DNA of 63,893 bases from CADEFX01 sp050260355 (GTDB taxonomy: Bacteria; Pseudomonadota; Alphaproteobacteria; Rhizobiales; Hyphomicrobiaceae): NCBI GenBank assembly GCA_050260355.1, contig JBLNBZ010000142.1:1-63893 (forward strand). The letters run 5' to 3'. Shown in pieces: positions 1 to 8,781 of the stretch (the first letter of the stretch is position 1; every line of letters begins with the position of its first letter). The translations under genes and the position numbers were made by a program. The notes under the pieces were generated by a model. The model did not search any database, was not told where the DNA came from, and saw nothing but the letters and a program-made list of their open reading frames with translations.

Positions 1-120
1 GGAGGGAGGATAACTCCCCGAAATGCGGTCGGCGCTTTTCCGACCGACTGAAGCCGCTGCGAGCCTCCCTCTCCCTCGCGATGAAGAGGGCTTCGCGCCC
101 TGCGCGGATCGCGAAAGGCG

Positions 121-1356
121 CTAGCGCTTGGGCCAGATGGGATCCTTGATCGCCGAGGCCGGCGGATAAACCGTGATCGGCTCGCCGTTCTGCCACTGCG
201 CAATGACGAACACCGCACCGTCGCGCCGGCCGTTCTCCAGGAACTTGACGCGGCCGCCGGGGAAGAACTTGGCCGGTCCTTCCGTCGTGTCGAGCTTGTG
301 GATCGCCTCGGACACGGCGCGGCGGTCGGCCTTGCCGGCCATCTCGAGCGCCTCCTTCATGATCCACACGTCGCCGTAGGTGCACAGCGAGTCTTGCGTC
401 ATCCAGGGCTCGCCCGTCTCCTTCTTGAAGTCGGCGACGATCGCTTCCTGCCCCTTCGACGGCCAGTTGGCGACGATGAACATCACGCCTTCCATCAGGT
501 CCTTGCCGATCGTCTTGAGCAGCTCGGGCGCGCCGATGTGGGCGCCGTTGCCGATGACCGGCAAGCGCCCCTTGCCCAGGCCGAACTCGTTGAGCTTCTC
601 GAGCAGCAGCTTGTCGTCAGGGATGTTGGTCGCCAGCAGCATCAGGATATCGGGCCGCGCCGAGCGCACCTTCTGGATCATCGACGTGGCATCGGCGAGC
701 GGCGGCGTGAAGATCTCGTCGACGACGAGCTTCAAACCCAGCTTCTCGAGCCCGCCCTCGCGCATCGGCTTGGCGAAGCTGACCGGGGCTGCCGTATTGT
801 CCATGACGATGGCGACGGTCGACGGCTTCTTGCCGGTCGCCTTCAGCGCCAGATCGACCAGCGTCGGCGTGGCCACCGTGGCCTGCGTGCCGCCGGTCGG
901 TGAGGTCTGGAAGATGTGCTTGAAGCCGCGCGCCGTGATCTGGTCGGAGTAGGACAGCGTCAGCAGCGGCAGCTCGGCCCGCTCGGTGACCTCCGACACG
1001 GCAAGCGTGAAGGATGACAGCCACGCGCCCGAGGCCGCGACCAGATCCGGCTCCTGCGCGATCATGCGCTGGGCGGCGTTCTTCGCCTTCTCCGCGCTGT
1101 CGCCCGCATCGAAGGTCAGCAGTTGCAGCTTGGCGCCGCCGAGCGCCTTGATGCCGCCCTGCGCGTTGATGTGCTTCACCGCGAGATCGCCGCCCATCTT
1201 CTTGAGCTCGCCTTGGCGCGCCCAGGGGCCGGAGAGCGGCGCGATCATGCCGATCTTGACCTCCTTGACCTGTGCTGCGGCTCGTTTCCCGATGCCGGTC
1301 GCCGCAACCGCGGCTGTCGCTACGCTGCCTTTGATCAGATGTCTGCGGTCGAGCAT
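121..1356 (-). CDS. ABC transporter substrate-binding protein (branched-chain amino acid type)
   Basis: This 411-residue protein is a periplasmic ligand-binding protein of the Leu/Ile/Val (LivK-like, Peripla_BP_6) family that would deliver a small organic ligand to the neighbouring permeases. The N-terminus has a twin-arginine-like export signal (RRHLIK followed by an Ala/Val-rich stretch ending AAAQ). The mature part opens with KIGMIAPLSGPWA, the usual first strand and loop of the family. A strong ribosome binding site (AAGGAGG) sits about 8 nt before the ATG. It is the last gene of the minus-strand liv cluster, 59 bp after livF. Which ligand is bound (amino acid, aromatic acid, urea) cannot be read from the sequence. 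Confidence 0.9.
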   Translation of the reverse strand: MLDRRHLIKGSVATAAVAATGIGKRAAAQVKEVKIGMIAPLSGPWARQGELKKMGGDLAVKHINAQGGIKALGGAKLQLLTFDAGDSAEKAKNAAQRMIAQEPDLVAASGAWLSSFTLAVSEVTERAELPLLTLSYSDQITARGFKHIFQTSPTGGTQATVATPTLVDLALKATGKKPSTVAIVMDNTAAPVSFAKPMREGGLEKLGLKLVVDEIFTPPLADATSMIQKVRSARPDILMLLATNIPDDKLLLEKLNEFGLGKGRLPVIGNGAHIGAPELLKTIGKDLMEGVMFIVANWPSKGQEAIVADFKKETGEPWMTQDSLCTYGDVWIMKEALEMAGKADRRAVSEAIHKLDTTEGPAKFFPGGRVKFLENGRRDGAVFVIAQWQNGEPITVYPPASAIKDPIWPKR

Positions 1357-1415
1357 GTCCGTTTCCTCCTTATGGCGTTTTCACCGGCTCTCCGATTCTG
1401 AGCAGAGCCCCTTTC

Positions 1416-2123
1416 TCACATGCCGAGATAAGCCTTGCGCACGCGGTCGTTGGCGAGCAGCGCGTCGTGCGTTCCCGACAGCACGACCCGGCCCGTCTCC
1501 AGCACGTAGCCGCGGTCGCAGTATTCCAGCGCCTCCACCGCGCGTTGCTCGACGAGAAGGATCGTCAGCTTGCGCTCGCGACGGATGGCCGCGATACGCT
1601 CGAAGATCAGATCGGCAATCGTGGGCGCAAGCCCCATCGACGGCTCGTCGAGCATCAACAGCCGCGGCTCCGAGGCAAGCCCGCGTCCGATCGCCAGCAT
1701 CTGCTGCTCGCCGCCGGACAAGGTGCCGGCGAGCTGGTCGCGGCGCTCCGCAAGCACCGGGAACAGGGTCAGGACGTAGTCGAGGTTGCGCGTCCAGGCC
1801 GCGCGTCCCGCCTCGGTATTGCCGCCCATCTCTAGGTTCTCGAGGACCGTCAAATTGGGAAACACCTGCCGGCCCTCGGGCACATGGGCGATGCCGAGGT
1901 GCGGGCGATCGCAAGGCCGCACGCCGAGCAGGTCCTTGCCCTCGAAGGTGATGCGCCCCCCGCTCGGCGCAACCACGCCGGAGATGGCCTTGAACAGCGT
2001 GGTCTTGCCGGCGCCGTTGGGTCCGACGATCGACACGAAGTCGCCCGGGCCGACCTCCACGGAGACGCCGCCGAGTGCCACCAGACCGCCATAGGCGACG
2101 CGGACGTCCTCAAGCTTGAGCAC
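1416..2123 (-). CDS. livF: ABC transporter ATP-binding protein LivF
   Basis: This is a 235-residue cytoplasmic ATPase of the LivF type, one of the two nucleotide-binding subunits of a branched-chain amino-acid-type importer. Visible motifs are Walker A GPNGAGKTTL near residue 34, the ABC signature LSGGEQQ, Walker B LLMLDEPSMGLAP, and the LivF-typical segment VPEGRQVFPNLTVLENL. The length is normal for LivF. Its start overlaps the end of the livM-livG fusion by 14 bp, so the two are probably translationally coupled. Confidence 0.93.
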   Translation of the reverse strand: MLKLEDVRVAYGGLVALGGVSVEVGPGDFVSIVGPNGAGKTTLFKAISGVVAPSGGRITFEGKDLLGVRPCDRPHLGIAHVPEGRQVFPNLTVLENLEMGGNTEAGRAAWTRNLDYVLTLFPVLAERRDQLAGTLSGGEQQMLAIGRGLASEPRLLMLDEPSMGLAPTIADLIFERIAAIRRERKLTILLVEQRAVEALEYCDRGYVLETGRVVLSGTHDALLANDRVRKAYLGM

Positions 2124-3900
2124 GGGCGCTCCACTTCTTTCCGAGATAGGCTTCGATCACCTTGGGGTCCTTCGTCACCACCGACGGCGTTCCTTCGGCC
2201 AGCGCCGCGCCGTGATCGAGAACGATGAACCGATCCGCAAGCCGCACCATCGCATGCATGGTGTGCTCGATGATGACGATGGTCATGCCGTCTGCGGCGA
2301 GCTTGCGGATCACCGCCAGCATTGCCTCCACCTCGGCAGCGCCGAGGCCGGCCAGCGTCTCGTCGAGAAGCAAGAGCTTCGGCTTGCCGGCAAGCGCTCG
2401 GGCCAGCTCGAGAAGCCGGATCTGCTGGGTCGTGATGCCGCCGGCTGTCAGGCCCGCAGCATCCGACAGGCCGACCTGCTCGAGCGCCGCGTGCGCGAGC
2501 CGATAGGCCTCCGCGTCGGACTCGGTCGCCACGTAGGCGCCGATGACGACGTTGTCGAGCACGCTCAAGCGCGCGAACGGACGCGCCACCTGAAACGTGC
2601 GCCCGACGCCCAGTCGTGCGATCCGGTTCGGCGCCAGGCCGCGGATGCTTTGCCCGGCAAAGCGGACGCTGCCGCTGTCGGGGGCCGTGATGCCGTTGAG
2701 CAGGTTGAACAGCGTCGTCTTGCCGGCGCCGTTCGGGCCGATGATGCCGAGGATCTCGCCGGCACGCACCGTGAAGCTCACGTCCTGCACGGCTCTGAGC
2801 CCGCCGAAGCTCTTGGAGAGGCCGGACACCTCGAGCAGGGCTGCGCCATGCGTCCTCGCCGGCCGCCGTTCCAGATCAGCCAGCATCTCCTTGCTGGGCA
2901 TCCGGGTGGCCGTTGCCGCTTGCGTCCCCGCGCCGGCGCTTCTCGACCGCCGCGCCAGCCAAGCGTCGCGCACACGCCAGTAGATGCCCTCGGGTGCGAA
3001 CAGGATGACCAGGATGATGGCCATCCCGAACACCACGCCCTGGATGCCCGGCAGCCTGTCGCCGAGCTCCGCCTGCAGCGTCTCGGCGAGCGGGATGAGG
3101 ATCGCCGCGCCGATCACCGGTCCCCAGGCGGTGCCGACCCCGCCGAACAGTGCCACGATGAGCGCCTGCGCCGAGGTCAGCATGCCGAACACGCTCGCTG
3201 GCGTGACCACCAGCAGCACCACGGCATAAAACCCGCCGATGGCGCCGGCCACCAGGCCCGACAGCACGATCGCCTTCAGCTTCCACCGGAATGTGTCGAT
3301 GCCCGCCGCCTCTGCCGCGATCTCGTTCTGCTTGATGGCAAGCAGCGACATGCCGAAGCGCGACCGCTCGATCCCGAGCGACAGCAGCAGTGCCAGCAGC
3401 ATCAATCCGAGCGCCACCACCGAGTAGACCCGGTTGTCGCCGAATTGCATGTAGGCGGCCGGGTTCTCGCGGTGCATCGGCAGCGACACCTCCTGGTAAC
3501 CGAGCCATTCGAAGACGTAGAGCAGGGCCAGCGGGTAGGCGAGCATCGCCAGCGCGAAGTAGTGCCCTCTGAGGCGGAACGTCGGGTAGCCGATGATGAG
3601 GCCCGCGAGCGCACCGACTGCCGCCGCAATCGGAATGCCGATCCACGGGCTCAAGCCGAGATTGATGAGCCCCAGCGCCACCGTATAGGCGCCGAGGCCG
3701 AAGAACGAGGCATGGCCGAACGACACGAGGCCCGAGTAGCCGCTCAGAATGTTCCAGGAGAGCCCCATCGTCGCCCACACGGGCACCAGCGTCATCATGA
3801 GCTGGTAGTACTGGTTCTTCACCAGCAGGATGGCCACGAGGTAGGCCGCCGCGATCAGTGCGACCCAGCGGAGCGGCGAAGCTGCGCGAAATTGCGGCAT
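2110..3900 (-). CDS. Fused branched-chain amino-acid-type ABC permease and ATPase (LivM-LivG)
   Basis: A single 596-residue chain joins a LivM-type permease (residues about 1-320, with hydrophobic helices and the family motif GYSGLVSFGHASFFGLGAY) to a LivG-type ATPase (from about residue 350). The ATPase half has Walker A GPNGAGKTTL and Walker B LLLLDETLAGL. Its ABC signature region reads LTAGGITTQQIRLLELARAL, which departs from the usual L-x-x-GQQR form. LivM-LivG fusions are known in proteobacterial Liv-type importers. The gene begins 1 bp after livH ends and overlaps livF, so it sits in the middle of the operon. It would form the membrane channel together with LivH. Confidence 0.9.
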   Translation of the reverse strand: MPQFRAASPLRWVALIAAAYLVAILLVKNQYYQLMMTLVPVWATMGLSWNILSGYSGLVSFGHASFFGLGAYTVALGLINLGLSPWIGIPIAAAVGALAGLIIGYPTFRLRGHYFALAMLAYPLALLYVFEWLGYQEVSLPMHRENPAAYMQFGDNRVYSVVALGLMLLALLLSLGIERSRFGMSLLAIKQNEIAAEAAGIDTFRWKLKAIVLSGLVAGAIGGFYAVVLLVVTPASVFGMLTSAQALIVALFGGVGTAWGPVIGAAILIPLAETLQAELGDRLPGIQGVVFGMAIILVILFAPEGIYWRVRDAWLARRSRSAGAGTQAATATRMPSKEMLADLERRPARTHGAALLEVSGLSKSFGGLRAVQDVSFTVRAGEILGIIGPNGAGKTTLFNLLNGITAPDSGSVRFAGQSIRGLAPNRIARLGVGRTFQVARPFARLSVLDNVVIGAYVATESDAEAYRLAHAALEQVGLSDAAGLTAGGITTQQIRLLELARALAGKPKLLLLDETLAGLGAAEVEAMLAVIRKLAADGMTIVIIEHTMHAMVRLADRFIVLDHGAALAEGTPSVVTKDPKVIEAYLGKKWSARAQA

Positions 3901-3901
3901 C

Positions 3902-4864
3902 TCAAGCCCTCTGCGCGCTTCGGCCGTACAGCCCCTGCGGTCGCAGGAACACGATCAGCAGGAACACCACGAAGATCGCCGTATTCTGCAGCTGTGTCGG
4001 CAGGACGAGTGTGGAGAGCTGTTGCACGAGGCCGATCGTCATGCCGCCCCAGAAAGCGCCGACGATCGAGCCGAGCCCGCCCAGCACCACGCCCGCGTAC
4101 ATGACGATGACGAAGTCGAGCCCGACGTAGGGCTGGAAGGGCAAATAGCTTGCCACCAGTCCACCGGCGATGGCCGTGATTGCGGTGCCGATCGCGAAGG
4201 CGATGCGGTGGGCGCGGTCCACGTCGATGCCCATGTAGATGGCAGCCTCGGGGTTGTCGGCGGCCGCGCGCAGGGACTTTCCGAGCCTGGTCCGCGTGAC
4301 GAACAGATAGAGGCCGATGCCCACCAGCAGCGAGACCACGAACGCCACGCCGCGCGCCTTGTTGATGAAGAAGCTGACATCGTTGCCGACGAACGGCCCG
4401 ATCTCCCATGCGCTCGCCGACAGCGGCGTCTTGATCGAGGCGACCTCGGAGCCGAACAGCAGAAGGCCGCCGTTCTGCAGCACCAGCGCGATGCCGAGCG
4501 TCAGGATGAGCTGCGCGTAGTGGCCTTCCCCTTCCAGGGACGCCACGCGCATGCCCGTCACCCGCGAGATCAGGAGCTTGTGCAGCAGATAGCCGAACAC
4601 GTACAGCGCGGGCCCGGCCAGGATCGCCGCCACGATGGGACCGGCGTAGGGCCCGAGGAATGCGAGGACGCCGAAGCCGGCGAACGCGTACCAGGCAAAG
4701 TACATGCCCAGCATCATCAGATCGCCCTGGGCGAAATTGATGACGCGCATCACCCCGAAGATGATGCCGAGGCCGGTGCACATGAGACCGTACAGCGCGC
4801 CGATCAGGAGGCCTGCGGCGAGCGCTTGCAGGAAATTCTCGAGCAGGATGAGACCGGGGCTCAC
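3902..4864 (-). CDS. livH: Branched-chain amino-acid-type ABC permease LivH
   Basis: This 320-residue inner-membrane permease of the LivH family is the first gene of the minus-strand liv operon. It contains the hallmark INFAQGDLMMLGMY segment in the second transmembrane region and several hydrophobic helices. The GTG start at 4862-4864 gives the reading MSPGLILLENFLQ, which matches the family N-terminus; no upstream in-frame ATG fits better. The C-terminus (FLLIVFLRPQGLYG) is also typical. It pairs with the LivM half of the following fusion protein. Confidence 0.92.
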   Translation of the reverse strand: MSPGLILLENFLQALAAGLLIGALYGLMCTGLGIIFGVMRVINFAQGDLMMLGMYFAWYAFAGFGVLAFLGPYAGPIVAAILAGPALYVFGYLLHKLLISRVTGMRVASLEGEGHYAQLILTLGIALVLQNGGLLLFGSEVASIKTPLSASAWEIGPFVGNDVSFFINKARGVAFVVSLLVGIGLYLFVTRTRLGKSLRAAADNPEAAIYMGIDVDRAHRIAFAIGTAITAIAGGLVASYLPFQPYVGLDFVIVMYAGVVLGGLGSIVGAFWGGMTIGLVQQLSTLVLPTQLQNTAIFVVFLLIVFLRPQGLYGRSAQRA

Positions 4865-5280
4865 GCGCGCGCCCGTCCATTGGGTGTCGACACTTTGCCG
4901 GGTGCGGTGGGGTCGCTGTCGGGCCCCATTCCAACGCCGCCCGACGGCGGGTCGCTCATGATCGTCATCTGGCGTCCTCTCCCCCGAGGTTCGTCATCGT
5001 TTTTTTGCTACTGCCTAGTGTTCGGCTGTTGGCGCGGAGCTGTCAATGTGCAGTTGCACGCAGCGTTGGGGCTTTCTGCTGGCGCCGGGCAGGGCTACGA
5101 TGCCGAGGCAATAGCTCGAACGGCCCCGACAAGAGCCGATGAACGGGAGGCGCCCATGCCACGCCTGTCCATTTGGCGGTCGCACGCCTTGCGGCGAGCC
5201 GCATTTGTCGACACCTCGCTTGCGCATGGGCGCCCCATCAACTCACGAGTCAATTGCATCGACCAGGGAGGAAATGAGCC
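4865..5280. other. Intergenic region between divergent liv operon and tautomerase operon
   Basis: These 416 bp separate livH (minus) from the tautomerase gene (plus) and must hold both promoters. The tail end carries the tautomerase ribosome binding site GGGAGGAAATG. A T-rich stretch lies around 5000-5010. No convincing operator, RNA gene or small ORF was seen. Confidence 0.5.
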
Positions 5281-5478
5281 ATGCCATTCGTCAACATTCG
5301 CATCCTCGAAGGCCACTCTCAGCAGCGCAAGGACGAGATCTCCAAGCGCGTCACCGAGGCCATCTCGACCATTGCCGAGGTGCCCAAGGAGGCGATCTGG
5401 GTGGTGTGGGAGGACATCAAGCCCACCGACTGGTACGTCGGCGACAAGACGGTTGCGCGGCTGAAGGCCGGGACATGA
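5281..5478 (+). CDS. 4-oxalocrotonate tautomerase family protein
   Basis: A 65-residue protein of the tautomerase superfamily. The sequence begins MPFVNIRI, so the catalytic Pro2 (N-terminal proline after Met removal) is present, and the length matches the 4-oxalocrotonate tautomerase family of about 62-80 residues. It ends 3 bp before the SMP-30 gene, with a good GGGAGGA ribosome binding site before it. The pairing suggests a small catabolic step on a keto-acid or lactone substrate. The substrate is unknown. Confidence 0.85.
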   Translation: MPFVNIRILEGHSQQRKDEISKRVTEAISTIAEVPKEAIWVVWEDIKPTDWYVGDKTVARLKAGT

Positions 5479-5481
5479 GCC

Positions 5482-6369
5482 ATGCCGAACGTCGAGATCC
5501 GCGATGCGCGGTTTCGGTCGGTCGTCGGCGATGACGTCTCGTTCGAGCAGCTCGGCACGGGCTTTCTGTTCACCGAAGGCCCGGTCTGGCATCCGCATGA
5601 GCAGCATCTGACCTTCAGCGACATGCCCGGCGACGTCATGCGCCGTTGGGATGCCGCGAGCGGCGTGCGCGTCTTCCGCCAGCCGTGTGCCATGTCCAAC
5701 GGGCTCATCTACGACACCAGAGGCAGGCTGGTGATCTGCGAGCACGCAACGAGCCGCGTCACGCGGCTCGAGGCGGATGGGACGCTGAGCCCGCTTGCCA
5801 GCCATTGGCAGGGCAGGGAGCTCAACAGCCCCAACGACATCGCCCGCCGCGGCGACGGCTCGTTCTACTTCTCGGACCCGACCTACGGCCGCGCCAAGTA
5901 CTTCGGCTTGCCGAGGCCCCAGGAGCTCGCTTTTCAAGGCGTCTACTGGATCGACCCGGAGGGCCGCCTGCGGCTGATCGCTGACGACTTCAAGCAGCCG
6001 AACGGGCTCTGCTTTTCGCTCGACGAGAAGCGCCTCTTCGTCAACGACACCGAGCGTCAGCACATCCGCGTCTTCGACATTGCAGCCGATGGCCACGCGT
6101 CCGGCGGCAAGGTCTGGGCGGAGACGAAAGGGGAGGGAGCCGGTGCGCCCGACGGCATGAAGATCGATGCCCTGGGCAACCTCTACTGCTGCGGCCCCGG
6201 CGGCATCCACGTGTTCGATCCGGATGCGCGGTCGCTCGGCGTCATCCGGGTGCCCGAATACGTGGCCAACTTTTGCTGGGGCGATGGCGATTATCGGAGT
6301 CTGTTCATCACCGCCTCGACGTCGCTCTATCGCGTCCGCACGCTGATTCCCGGCCGGCCGATTTTCTAG
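5482..6369 (+). CDS. SMP-30/gluconolactonase family hydrolase
   Basis: A 295-residue six-bladed beta-propeller hydrolase of the SMP-30/gluconolactonase/LRE family, which opens sugar-acid or other lactones using a bound divalent metal. Family metal-ligand positions are visible in FTEGPVW (Glu), NSPNDI (Asn) and VNDTERQ (Asn/Asp region), with further propeller motifs FYFSDPTYG and PDGMKIDALGN. No signal peptide is seen, so it is probably cytoplasmic. It is co-transcribed with the upstream tautomerase (3 bp gap). Confidence 0.87.
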   Translation: MPNVEIRDARFRSVVGDDVSFEQLGTGFLFTEGPVWHPHEQHLTFSDMPGDVMRRWDAASGVRVFRQPCAMSNGLIYDTRGRLVICEHATSRVTRLEADGTLSPLASHWQGRELNSPNDIARRGDGSFYFSDPTYGRAKYFGLPRPQELAFQGVYWIDPEGRLRLIADDFKQPNGLCFSLDEKRLFVNDTERQHIRVFDIAADGHASGGKVWAETKGEGAGAPDGMKIDALGNLYCCGPGGIHVFDPDARSLGVIRVPEYVANFCWGDGDYRSLFITASTSLYRVRTLIPGRPIF

Positions 6370-6376
6370 AAGTCCC

Positions 6377-6409
6377 GAGCGCGGAGTCTCGATTGGCGAT
6401 TCCGCGCTC
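6377..6409 (+). terminator. Inverted repeat after the SMP-30 gene
   Basis: GAGCGCGGA at 6377-6385 pairs perfectly with TCCGCGCTC at 6401-6409 (9-bp stem, 15-nt loop), 8 bp after the lactonase stop codon. No strong T-run follows, so termination may be weak or need other factors. Confidence 0.5.
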
Positions 6410-6501
6410 TCCCTTGTGCCTCAGGGACGGCTGTTGTTGCGCTGGCGGGCCATCGGTCCTTATGCTGGCCAACGCCCCTCGATCAAAGGCGGATACAACG
6501 C

Positions 6502-7623
6502 ATGGGCTGGTCGATAAGGCTGTTCGATGTCGGCGGCACCGCCGTCCGCATCCACTTCACCTTCTTCCTGCTGCTGGCATGGATCGGTGCGGTCCACTGG
6601 ATGCGGGGTGGGCCCGCCGAGGCCTTTGCGGGCGTGCTCTTCATCGCCATCCTCTTTCTGTGCGTGGTCCTGCACGAGTTCGGGCACGTGTTCGCCGCAC
6701 GCCGTTACGGGATCAAGACGGCCGACGTGACTTTGCTGCCGATCGGCGGCGTCGCCTCGCTGGAGCGCATGCCCGAGAAGCCGAGCCAGGAGATCGTGGT
6801 GGCGCTCGCCGGACCCGCAGTCAATCTCGTCATCGCGCTGGTCCTCATCATCGTGCTTGGTGCCAGGTTCGATCTTTCGCAGATGACACAGCTCGAGCAG
6901 GCGCAGTCCACGCTGCTCGGTCGCGTGGCGGCGGCCAACGTGGCGCTGCTTGTGTTCAATCTCATTCCAGCATTTCCAATGGACGGCGGCAGGGTGTTGC
7001 GTGCGCTGCTCGCCGTCCCCCTCGGCTTTACGCGCGCAACGCGTGTTGCTGCCGGGATCGGTCAGGGGCTGGCCGTCGTCTTCGCCTTCTTCGGACTGCT
7101 CGGCAATCCGCTGCTGGTGCTGATCGCGGCGTTCATCTTCCTGGCGGCCAGCGGCGAAGCCGGCTACGTGCAGGCGCGCGAGTACATGCGCGGCTACCTG
7201 GCCGGACAGATCATGATCTCCGAGTTCCAGTCGCTCAAGCCCGAGTCGACCGCCGACGAGGCGGCGCAACTGCTTCTGCGCACCACGCAGCAGGAATTTC
7301 CCGTCGTCGACGACGCCGGCATCCTGCGCGGGCTCTTGACCCGCAACGCGCTGATCGCGGGCCTCAGAGACGACGGCGGCACCACGCCCGTGTCCCGTCT
7401 GATGCTCGAGAACATTCCGACGGTGCCGCAGAATGCCTGTCTCGACAACGTGTTCCCGACGCTGCAGCGCGAGCCCGGCGTGGTCGGTGTCGTCGATGCG
7501 GGACGCCGCCTCGTCGGCTATATCAGCGCGGAGAACCTGGCCGAGCTCGTCATGATCCACTCGTCGCGCTCGGCGCGAGGGCAGCAGCCGGCGCCGGCAG
7601 CACCCGCCGGCGTCCGCGGCTGA
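6502..7623 (+). CDS. Site-2 protease (peptidase M50) with C-terminal CBS domains
   Basis: This 373-residue membrane zinc metalloprotease of the M50 family would cut substrates within the membrane. The catalytic HEFGH motif lies near residue 57 in a hydrophobic helix, and the third zinc ligand is in NLIPAFPMDGGRVLRA near residue 160. The N-terminal four to six helices are followed by a soluble part from about residue 230 with two CBS-like repeats (VSRLMLENIPTV and the following segment), which in related proteins sense adenylates or ligands. An ATG with an AAGGCGG site fits the start. No obvious partner substrate, such as an anti-sigma factor, lies beside it. Confidence 0.9.
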   Translation: MGWSIRLFDVGGTAVRIHFTFFLLLAWIGAVHWMRGGPAEAFAGVLFIAILFLCVVLHEFGHVFAARRYGIKTADVTLLPIGGVASLERMPEKPSQEIVVALAGPAVNLVIALVLIIVLGARFDLSQMTQLEQAQSTLLGRVAAANVALLVFNLIPAFPMDGGRVLRALLAVPLGFTRATRVAAGIGQGLAVVFAFFGLLGNPLLVLIAAFIFLAASGEAGYVQAREYMRGYLAGQIMISEFQSLKPESTADEAAQLLLRTTQQEFPVVDDAGILRGLLTRNALIAGLRDDGGTTPVSRLMLENIPTVPQNACLDNVFPTLQREPGVVGVVDAGRRLVGYISAENLAELVMIHSSRSARGQQPAPAAPAGVRG

Positions 7624-7677
7624 CGCACAGCGAGGCGGCAACGGCGAAAGCGCCGTCACCGCCGGCGCATCGTTGCA

Positions 7678-8184
7678 TCAATAGCCGGGGCAGACCCAGC
7701 GGTGACGGTACCTGCTGTACCAGCAGTTGTCGTAATAGCCGTCATCGAGGAAGCCGAAGAACGGGCCGCCGCGGAAATGCCGGTGGCGAAAGCCGTGACC
7801 GCCAAAATGCCCGTGGCGGAAGCCGAACCCGCCCACGTTGGGATGGGCGCCGCCACCGCTGACATGGCCGCCACCGTCGAAGTGGCCTCCGCCACCCATA
7901 TGACCACCACCGCCGAAGTGGCCGCCACCGCCGCCCATATGACCCCCGCCGCCAAATCCGCCGCCGCCAAAGCCGCCGTGGCCACCTCCGCCGCCGCCAA
8001 AGCCGCCGTGGCCACCTCCGCCGCCGCCACCATGGCCCCCGCCGCCACCACCGCGCACGAGCATGATCGCGGCATCACTAGTACCGGAGATTTGGCCGGA
8101 GCTCGGCATCGCGCCGGCCGCGGCAGTGCCGAGCCCGAGCGCCAGCGCGGTTGCGCAGCCCAGAAGAGAAAGCCTGTATGTCAT
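7678..8184 (-). CDS. Exported glycine/histidine-rich protein
   Basis: I chose the ATG at 8184 because it is preceded by AAGGAG at the right spacing and begins a clear signal peptide (MTYRLSLLGCATALALGLGT, cleavage after an Ala-rich stretch). The 168-residue product then has a long Gly-rich region with repeated GGGGHGG and GGGGHMGG units, followed by an aromatic and Arg/His-rich C-terminus with two cysteines (DNCWY and WVCPGY). His/Gly-rich repeats could bind metal ions, but this is inference. The repeats make the opposite strand look open as well. Confidence 0.72.
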   Translation of the reverse strand: MTYRLSLLGCATALALGLGTAAAGAMPSSGQISGTSDAAIMLVRGGGGGGHGGGGGGGHGGFGGGGGGHGGFGGGGFGGGGHMGGGGGHFGGGGHMGGGGHFDGGGHVSGGGAHPNVGGFGFRHGHFGGHGFRHRHFRGGPFFGFLDDGYYDNCWYSRYRHRWVCPGY

Positions 8185-8584
8185 GTGTCGGTACTCCTTG
8201 CGCACATTGGACGCAGTTCTTGCGCTGAGCGACGTCGCATCAGCGGGAAGCGAGTTATTGGGAGATCGTTTCGGCCAGTTTCTTTTATGCCGATATCGGC
8301 ATCGCGCTGCCGAGTGGTAATGCGTCATCCATACTCACCACACGTTTCAAAACGCAGGTGGCGTGCGAAAACCGTCCCGTGCTCACGCACGTTTGAAAAA
8401 TAATCAGGCCGCGCACTTATTGCGGCGGGTTTCTCCCGCGCACCTTCGCGATGACGGAAATGTAAGCTCACTTTGGTGTGAGAGGGCCTGCTGCAGCGCA
8501 CGCTCAGGGCGCATTTATGTCTTGCGCCTGCACGCAATTGTGCACACGCACTGTCCAAAAATCACGACGAAAAGGACATCGATC
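8185..8584. other. Divergent intergenic region between two exported-protein genes
   Basis: These 400 bp separate the Gly-rich gene (minus) from the 51-residue exported peptide gene (plus). They hold a perfect 16-bp palindrome at 8287-8302 and the ribosome binding site of the peptide gene (AAAAGGACATCG). No further gene is supported. Confidence 0.5.
8287..8302. promoter_or_regulatory. 16-bp perfect palindrome (ATGCCGATATCGGCAT)
   Basis: The sequence reads identically on both strands. It lies about 100 bp upstream of the Gly-rich gene start and about 280 bp upstream of the small peptide gene. It could be a dimeric regulator site. No regulator gene adjoins it, so the role is inference. Confidence 0.4.
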
Positions 8585-8740
8585 ATGAGCATGAGCTTCA
8601 GAACAATCGCGGCGTCGGCTCTGTTGGCGCTCAGCCTGATCGCCGGCGGCGCAAATGCCTACGCCGCAAGCGCCACTGGCGAGTACGATAGTTATCCGGC
8701 TTGGGCACAGCGCGCCTTCGAGCCGAACGGCGGAGGCTGA
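8585..8740 (+). CDS. Small exported peptide, 51 residues
   Basis: The ORF starts MSMSFRTIAASALLALSLIA, a classic signal peptide, with likely cleavage after ANA or YAA. A short mature part of about 25 residues follows, with the aromatic segment EYDSYPAWAQRAFEP. An AAAAGGA site precedes the ATG at suitable spacing, and a hairpin follows the stop. It is divergent from the Gly-rich exported protein across a region with a perfect palindrome. Similar short exported peptides occur in rhizobial relatives, but I do not recognise a function. Confidence 0.65.
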   Translation: MSMSFRTIAASALLALSLIAGGANAYAASATGEYDSYPAWAQRAFEPNGGG

Positions 8741-8757
8741 TAACAACAACGCGAGCA

Positions 8758-8781
8758 CGTGGCGGGGCAAAACCCGCCACG
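8758..8781 (+). terminator. Hairpin after the small exported peptide gene
   Basis: CGTGGCGGG at 8758-8766 pairs perfectly with CCCGCCACG at 8773-8781 across a 6-nt loop, followed by CCCTCATTTTA. It lies 18 bp after the peptide stop codon and looks like a Rho-independent terminator with a modest T-tract. Confidence 0.65.

Noticed and set aside
87..101. Short AGGGC-TTCGC-GCCCT stem downstream of the liv genes
   Set aside because: Only a 5-bp stem with no T-run on the minus strand; too weak to call a terminator.
2116..4104. Long plus-strand open frame opposite livM-livG and livH
   Set aside because: His/Arg/Glu-rich composition typical of antisense translation of GC-rich coding DNA; no start signal or domain.
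7860..8050. Tandem repeats resembling a CRISPR or minisatellite
   Set aside because: They encode the Gly/His repeats of the exported protein; no uniform repeat-spacer structure exists.
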